A DNA stretch of 35,511 nt from contig PJRA01000160.1 in NCBI GenBank assembly GCA_016987375.1, positions 391,713 to 427,223 of the forward strand, written 5' to 3'. Below the pieces are notes generated by a model. The model did not search any database. It saw nothing but the letters and a program-made list of their open reading frames with translations, and was not told the origin of the DNA. The stretch comes from Brachionus koreanus (lineage: Eukaryota > Rotifera > Eurotatoria > Ploima > Brachionidae). The position numbers were made by a program, and so were the translations under genes. This document shows positions 32,912 through 35,511 of this stretch, piece after piece; positions within the stretch are counted from its first letter, which is position 1; every line of letters starts with the position of its first letter.

Positions 32912-33856
32912 TTAATTATTTCTAGTCCAGTAAATATCGCTAGGCCAATTGTACCAATTTTTAACATCTAATTTTAAATTCTCACTTAATGGAATGTATC
33001 TACGTTGAACAAGAAACGAAATCATTAGTTCAATTTCATTTGTGTACTGTTGACGATGTTTATTGATTTGATTCCATTCCATTAAGATGAGTTCAAAACT
33101 GAATCTTTCAAATACTTTGACTGAATTGAGGAAGGCATAAGGCTCAAAGCCTTCTATATCTATTTTCAATACAGCTTTTTCATATTCTTTTCCATTGGAC
33201 TGTTTCGGAACTACATTTAAAATATCATCAAAAATAATTGTTTTAGAAGAAAAACGATCATCTGTGTTTCTATTTTCCGAGGAGTTTTGTGAAAAAAAAG
33301 ATTGCTCACCAATGTTTTTATGCTTGTTTAGTTTTACAGCAACATTTGCTATATTCGATATAGCATTATTCAGCAAAGTTATTTTACTTTCTAACTTTTC
33401 TATTTGGGCAGCCTTTTGAAGTCTTATTATATTGTCAAAAAATGGTTCTACTGCCACCACATCTCTGCCTAATTTGGCTGCAAATAAAGTATACATTCCA
33501 ATATGTGCACCTATATCAATAAATAAACAATCGGTGTTTTCTCTTAACTTACTAAGAAACAATTCAATAAACTCTTTTTCTTTGATGCCATTCAACACAA
33601 TCATGCGTGAAGTATAATCTTTTCTAGCATCATGAATACAAATGGTTGTAGAAACTTGTTTTATTTCCAAAGTTTTCGCACAATTAATTGAATCGTATTC
33701 TTCTTTTGAACACAATTTATGAGAAAAATCTATCAATTTTGTGTATGATAAAGGATAGATTTTCTCTCTGCAATTGTTATCAATCACAACAATGACAACA
33801 AAAAAAATTAAAATAATAATTTTGCGTAAAAAATACTTTCTCATGAAAATTGACAT
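32912..33856 (-). CDS. FkbM-family SAM-dependent methyltransferase, copy 2
   Basis: A 314-residue, single-exon paralogue of copy 1 with the same architecture: N-terminal basic residues and membrane anchor (about 12-25), motif I FIDIGAHIG (112-120), VAVEP (134-138) and KIDIEGFEPYAF (231-242). From residue 78 onward the two proteins differ only at residue 196 (Arg here, Lys in copy 1). The DNA differs at about five positions over roughly 700 nt. In the first 81 codons there are many substitutions, about 18 of them in the first 81 nt alone, and both frames stay open, so both copies appear functional and selected. Outside the coding region similarity falls off at once on both sides. It lies 568 nt downstream of the minus-strand tRNA-Met. 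Confidence 0.9.
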   Translation of the reverse strand: MSIFMRKYFLRKIIILIFFVVIVVIDNNCREKIYPLSYTKLIDFSHKLCSKEEYDSINCAKTLEIKQVSTTICIHDARKDYTSRMIVLNGIKEKEFIELFLSKLRENTDCLFIDIGAHIGMYTLFAAKLGRDVVAVEPFFDNIIRLQKAAQIEKLESKITLLNNAISNIANVAVKLNKHKNIGEQSFFSQNSSENRNTDDRFSSKTIIFDDILNVVPKQSNGKEYEKAVLKIDIEGFEPYAFLNSVKVFERFSFELILMEWNQINKHRQQYTNEIELMISFLVQRRYIPLSENLKLDVKNWYNWPSDIYWTRNN

Positions 33857-34164
33857 CGATTTAGTTTTTTAAAAAATTTCTTAAATCTTCGTAAATTTAT
33901 TCAAAAAAAAAAAAGCTAAAAACAGTTTCAAATTGCTTTTAATTTTAATAAAAAACATTTTTGTTCCTAAATTAAATCATTTTAATTGAAAATAAAGTGA
34001 ATATAATTAAATATTCTGATTAGGAACTAATAAATATTTAAATTTTTTACAGAAATGAAAAATTAATCACATAAAAAATTTTTTTTTGCAAAATTTAATA
34101 AAGAAAACGCTTAAATAAAATATTTTATGATTTTAAAATAGAATAAAACTTTAATTAGACCTAT
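33857..34164. other. AT-rich 5' flank of FkbM copy 2
   Basis: Only the bases directly before the start (ATCG before ATGTC) recall copy 1. The rest is unrelated AT-rich sequence with no recognisable promoter motif. Confidence 0.5.
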
Positions 34165-34240
34165 AATATTAATAATAATACTAATTATAAACTACGACAG
34201 GTTTTCCTGTTGAGCAAGACACTAGGGTCCTACTATATGG
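34165..34240 (-). mobile_element. LINE/SINE-type 3' tail (related to the tail at 23597-23665)
   Basis: On the minus strand it reads CTAGTGTCTTGCTCAACAGG, AAAACCTGTCGTAGTTTA, then TATTATTATTAAT. The LINE at 23597-25425 ends CTAGTCTCGCTCCGCAGG, TATCCTGCTGTAGCTTA, then (ATT)n. Both share the order CTAGT-TC-GCTC, a CAGG...CCTG hairpin, (C)TGTAG, and ATT repeats. This is therefore the 3' end of a related non-LTR element or of a SINE that borrowed such a tail. No ORF is attached. Confidence 0.6.
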
Positions 34241-34424
34241 GAGCCAAAACGGGTATAAATACTAAATGTTTATTTCTTGTTTGCCCTGAAAAGCTCATCA
34301 ATTTTCTTTTGGTCTTGGTATCAAATGAATTTATTTCAGGCGGGTCGATAGTTTCAAGTTTTTTTCAAGAGGAAGTTCTAGTTTCTAGTCAAAAGGAAGT
34401 TTTAGTTTTTTCAAAAAAAAATTA

Positions 34425-34518
34425 TGCCCCAAGTGAGGATCGAACTCACGACCTCCAGATAACTCCAGATAATATTCAGATTATGAGACTGACGCGCTAC
34501 CGACTGCGCTATTGAGGC
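34425..34518 (-). tRNA. tRNA-Met (anticodon CAT), elongator type, second identical copy with 21-nt insertion
   Basis: All 94 nt are identical to the plus-strand gene at 19230-19323, including the 21-nt insertion after the anticodon loop. Downstream (minus-strand sense) a T-run serves as terminator. Complete arm pairing and retained identity argue for a live gene. It lies upstream of FkbM copy 2 on the same strand, as its twin lies upstream of copy 1. Confidence 0.9.
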
Positions 34519-34566
34519 TTATGACCTGTTCTTTCATAATTTAAAAAAAAAATTATTTTTATGATC
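34519..34566 (-). repeat. tRNA 5'-flank duplication, copy B
   Basis: This is the reverse complement of 31124-31172 apart from one or two changes and T-run length. It forms the immediate upstream flank of the intact minus-strand tRNA-Met. Confidence 0.8.
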
Positions 34567-35156
34567 ACACAAGTGATACCAGATTTATTTTACTTAACGC
34601 TAATTTTGCTTGAAAAATATGAAAAGACATAAAGCAAAATTTTAATTTAATTAAGTAAAAATCAATTATAAATAAAAAAGATAATAATATAAATCCAAAT
34701 GTCTTCTAGTTTTTTGACAATTAATCTTGACTTATGTGTTCGGTTGATGTAACCAGATTTAGAAAAAGGCCTTTAAACTGGTCTTGAAGAAGCTGGAATC
34801 GATAAGAATTTTGGTTCAAGCGTTGCTAGTGCCGGAATTTAAAGTCCGGACTTGGTCTTTACTTTAAGTCAATATTAGTTACATTTTTATTTAAGTTGAA
34901 ATTTTAATTTAAAAATTTAACGTCAAAATTAATAAGATTAAATTATTCGATAAAATAAAAAATTTTTTTTCTCTTTTTAAAGTTTTATCTTGTAGAAAAC
35001 TCAAAAAAAAGTTTTTTTAAAGCCTTTTAAAAGTCAAGTCAGTGACTTGACTTCCAAAAAATTTAAAGTCAAGCCAAAAGACTTTTTTCTGAAAAAAAAA
35101 TTTAAATTTTTTTGACTATTAAATTTACTTTAAATAATAAAATTACAATACAAAAA
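34567..35156. other. AT-rich intergenic region with repeated AAGTC words
   Basis: No gene is seen. A near-perfect palindrome (AGTCAAGTCA-G-TGACTTGACT) lies at 35031-35053, with a further AAGTCAAG word about 20 nt on. Confidence 0.5.
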
Positions 35157-35200
35157 GAAAAAACGATATAATTATTTTTTAATGCGTTAAACATGGTTCT

Positions 35201-35319
35201 GTAAACAGTACATTATTGTAAAAATTTATACAAATGAATTAAAAGCTTTGGAAAAAACTGTTCAATTTATTGCATATTTTATTCATTCGTACAAATTTGT
35301 ACAATAATGTACTGTTTAC
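35201..35319. mobile_element. Short foldback element
   Basis: The arms 35201-35239 and 35281-35319 are reverse complements with three mismatches in 39 nt (GTAAACAGTACATTATTGTA at the outer end). Weaker pairing extends outward to about 35157 and 35345 (ACGATATAATT versus the complement of AATTATACCGT). The GTACAA...ACTGTTTAC block is shared with 29430-29620. Confidence 0.7.
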
Positions 35320-35382
35320 AATTAGAAAAAAATTATACCGTTTTACCTTTCTTAAGAAGACGAGCATGGGTCTATTGTGTTA

Positions 35383-35480
35383 TGTGACCAGTTGGTCACA
35401 TATTATGTGACCAAGACCCCTCACCTATAATATGTGACCAGTGCTGGTCACCTAATTTTCTAAGGGGTAATATGTGACCA
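35383..35480. repeat. Cluster of TGTGACCA boxes and palindromes
   Basis: TGTGACCA occurs at 35383-35390, 35406-35413, 35433-35440 and 35473-35480, with reverse copies at 35393-35400 and, minus its outer base, 35444-35451. Two pairs form tight palindromes: TGTGACCA-GT-TGGTCACA (35383-35400) and GTGACCAG-TG-CTGGTCAC (35434-35451). CCCCT and AGGGG sit in between. This could be a transposon terminus or a binding-site array. Confidence 0.7.
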
Positions 35481-35511
35481 AATGATTGAATTAAAAATAT
35501 TTAAAGAAAAT

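Noticed and set aside
34210..34515. Plus-strand 101-codon frame near the window end
   Set aside because: Its 3' third is the antisense of the tRNA-Met gene and its 5' part covers the LINE-type tail. A protein is not plausible.
34825..34845. GTTGCTAGTGC shared between 34825-34845 and the LINE 3' UTR near 23915-23935
   Set aside because: Eleven bases with no continuing similarity on either side. Too short to claim a LINE remnant.
1..35511. CRISPR array, bacterial operon, rRNA or viral genome
   Set aside because: No regularly spaced repeats, no ribosome-binding-site gene strings and no rRNA signatures. Spliced genes, poly(A) signals and metazoan gene families show an animal nuclear sequence.

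Overview
This is an AT-rich animal nuclear window. It has GT-AG introns, AATAAA poly(A) signals, intron-bearing tRNA genes, a giant Fat-like cadherin and many transposon remnants. The three small introns I can resolve are 55-61 nt. The composition and mini-introns would fit a small-genome spiralian such as a monogonont rotifer, but this is inference and no species marker is present.

Layout. (1) Positions 1-2049 are non-coding and lead into the cadherin gene. (2) Positions 2050-18841 hold one Fat-like cadherin. A single uninterrupted exon of about 14 kb (2050-16015) encodes the signal peptide, ectodomain, two EGF domains, membrane span and most of the tail. A 2.4-kb intron with a 675-nt assembly gap follows, then a terminal exon (18450-18841) carrying the YWDITDW motif of Fat cytoplasmic tails. 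The spliced product would be 4785 residues. (3) Positions 19230-21457 hold a tRNA-Met(CAT) gene with a 21-nt insertion and then a single-exon FkbM-family methyltransferase gene on the same strand. (4) Positions 22264-26184 are a patchwork. They contain a half tRNA joined to a LINE scrap, a 3.3-kb composite bounded by inverted repeats of about 215 bp, a 5'-truncated non-LTR retrotransposon with an intact RT core, and a broken two-exon gene fragment that the retrotransposon appears to have cut. (5) Positions 26538-30040 hold foldback/MITE-like palindromes around a three-exon PLAC8-family gene (28251-28678). (6) Positions 30330-31256 hold a dead Tc1-like transposase and a degenerate tRNA-Met copy. 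(7) Positions 32912-34518 hold the second FkbM gene and a second, identical tRNA-Met gene, both on the minus strand: an inverted copy of unit 3. (8) Positions 35031-35511 carry short palindromes and a cluster of TGTGACCA boxes.

How it fits together. The cadherin and PLAC8 genes are ordinary host genes. The most informative part is 19-35 kb. There, two tRNA-Met + FkbM cassettes face each other. The two methyltransferase genes are almost identical over their 3' three quarters but clearly diverged at the 5' end and in the flanks, the pattern expected of ectopic gene conversion. Broken tRNA copies, LINE tails and foldback elements lie between and beside them. I see no coherent new defence or biosynthetic system. 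The best candidates for something new are the tRNA-Met insertion, the converted FkbM pair and the unidentified broken gene.
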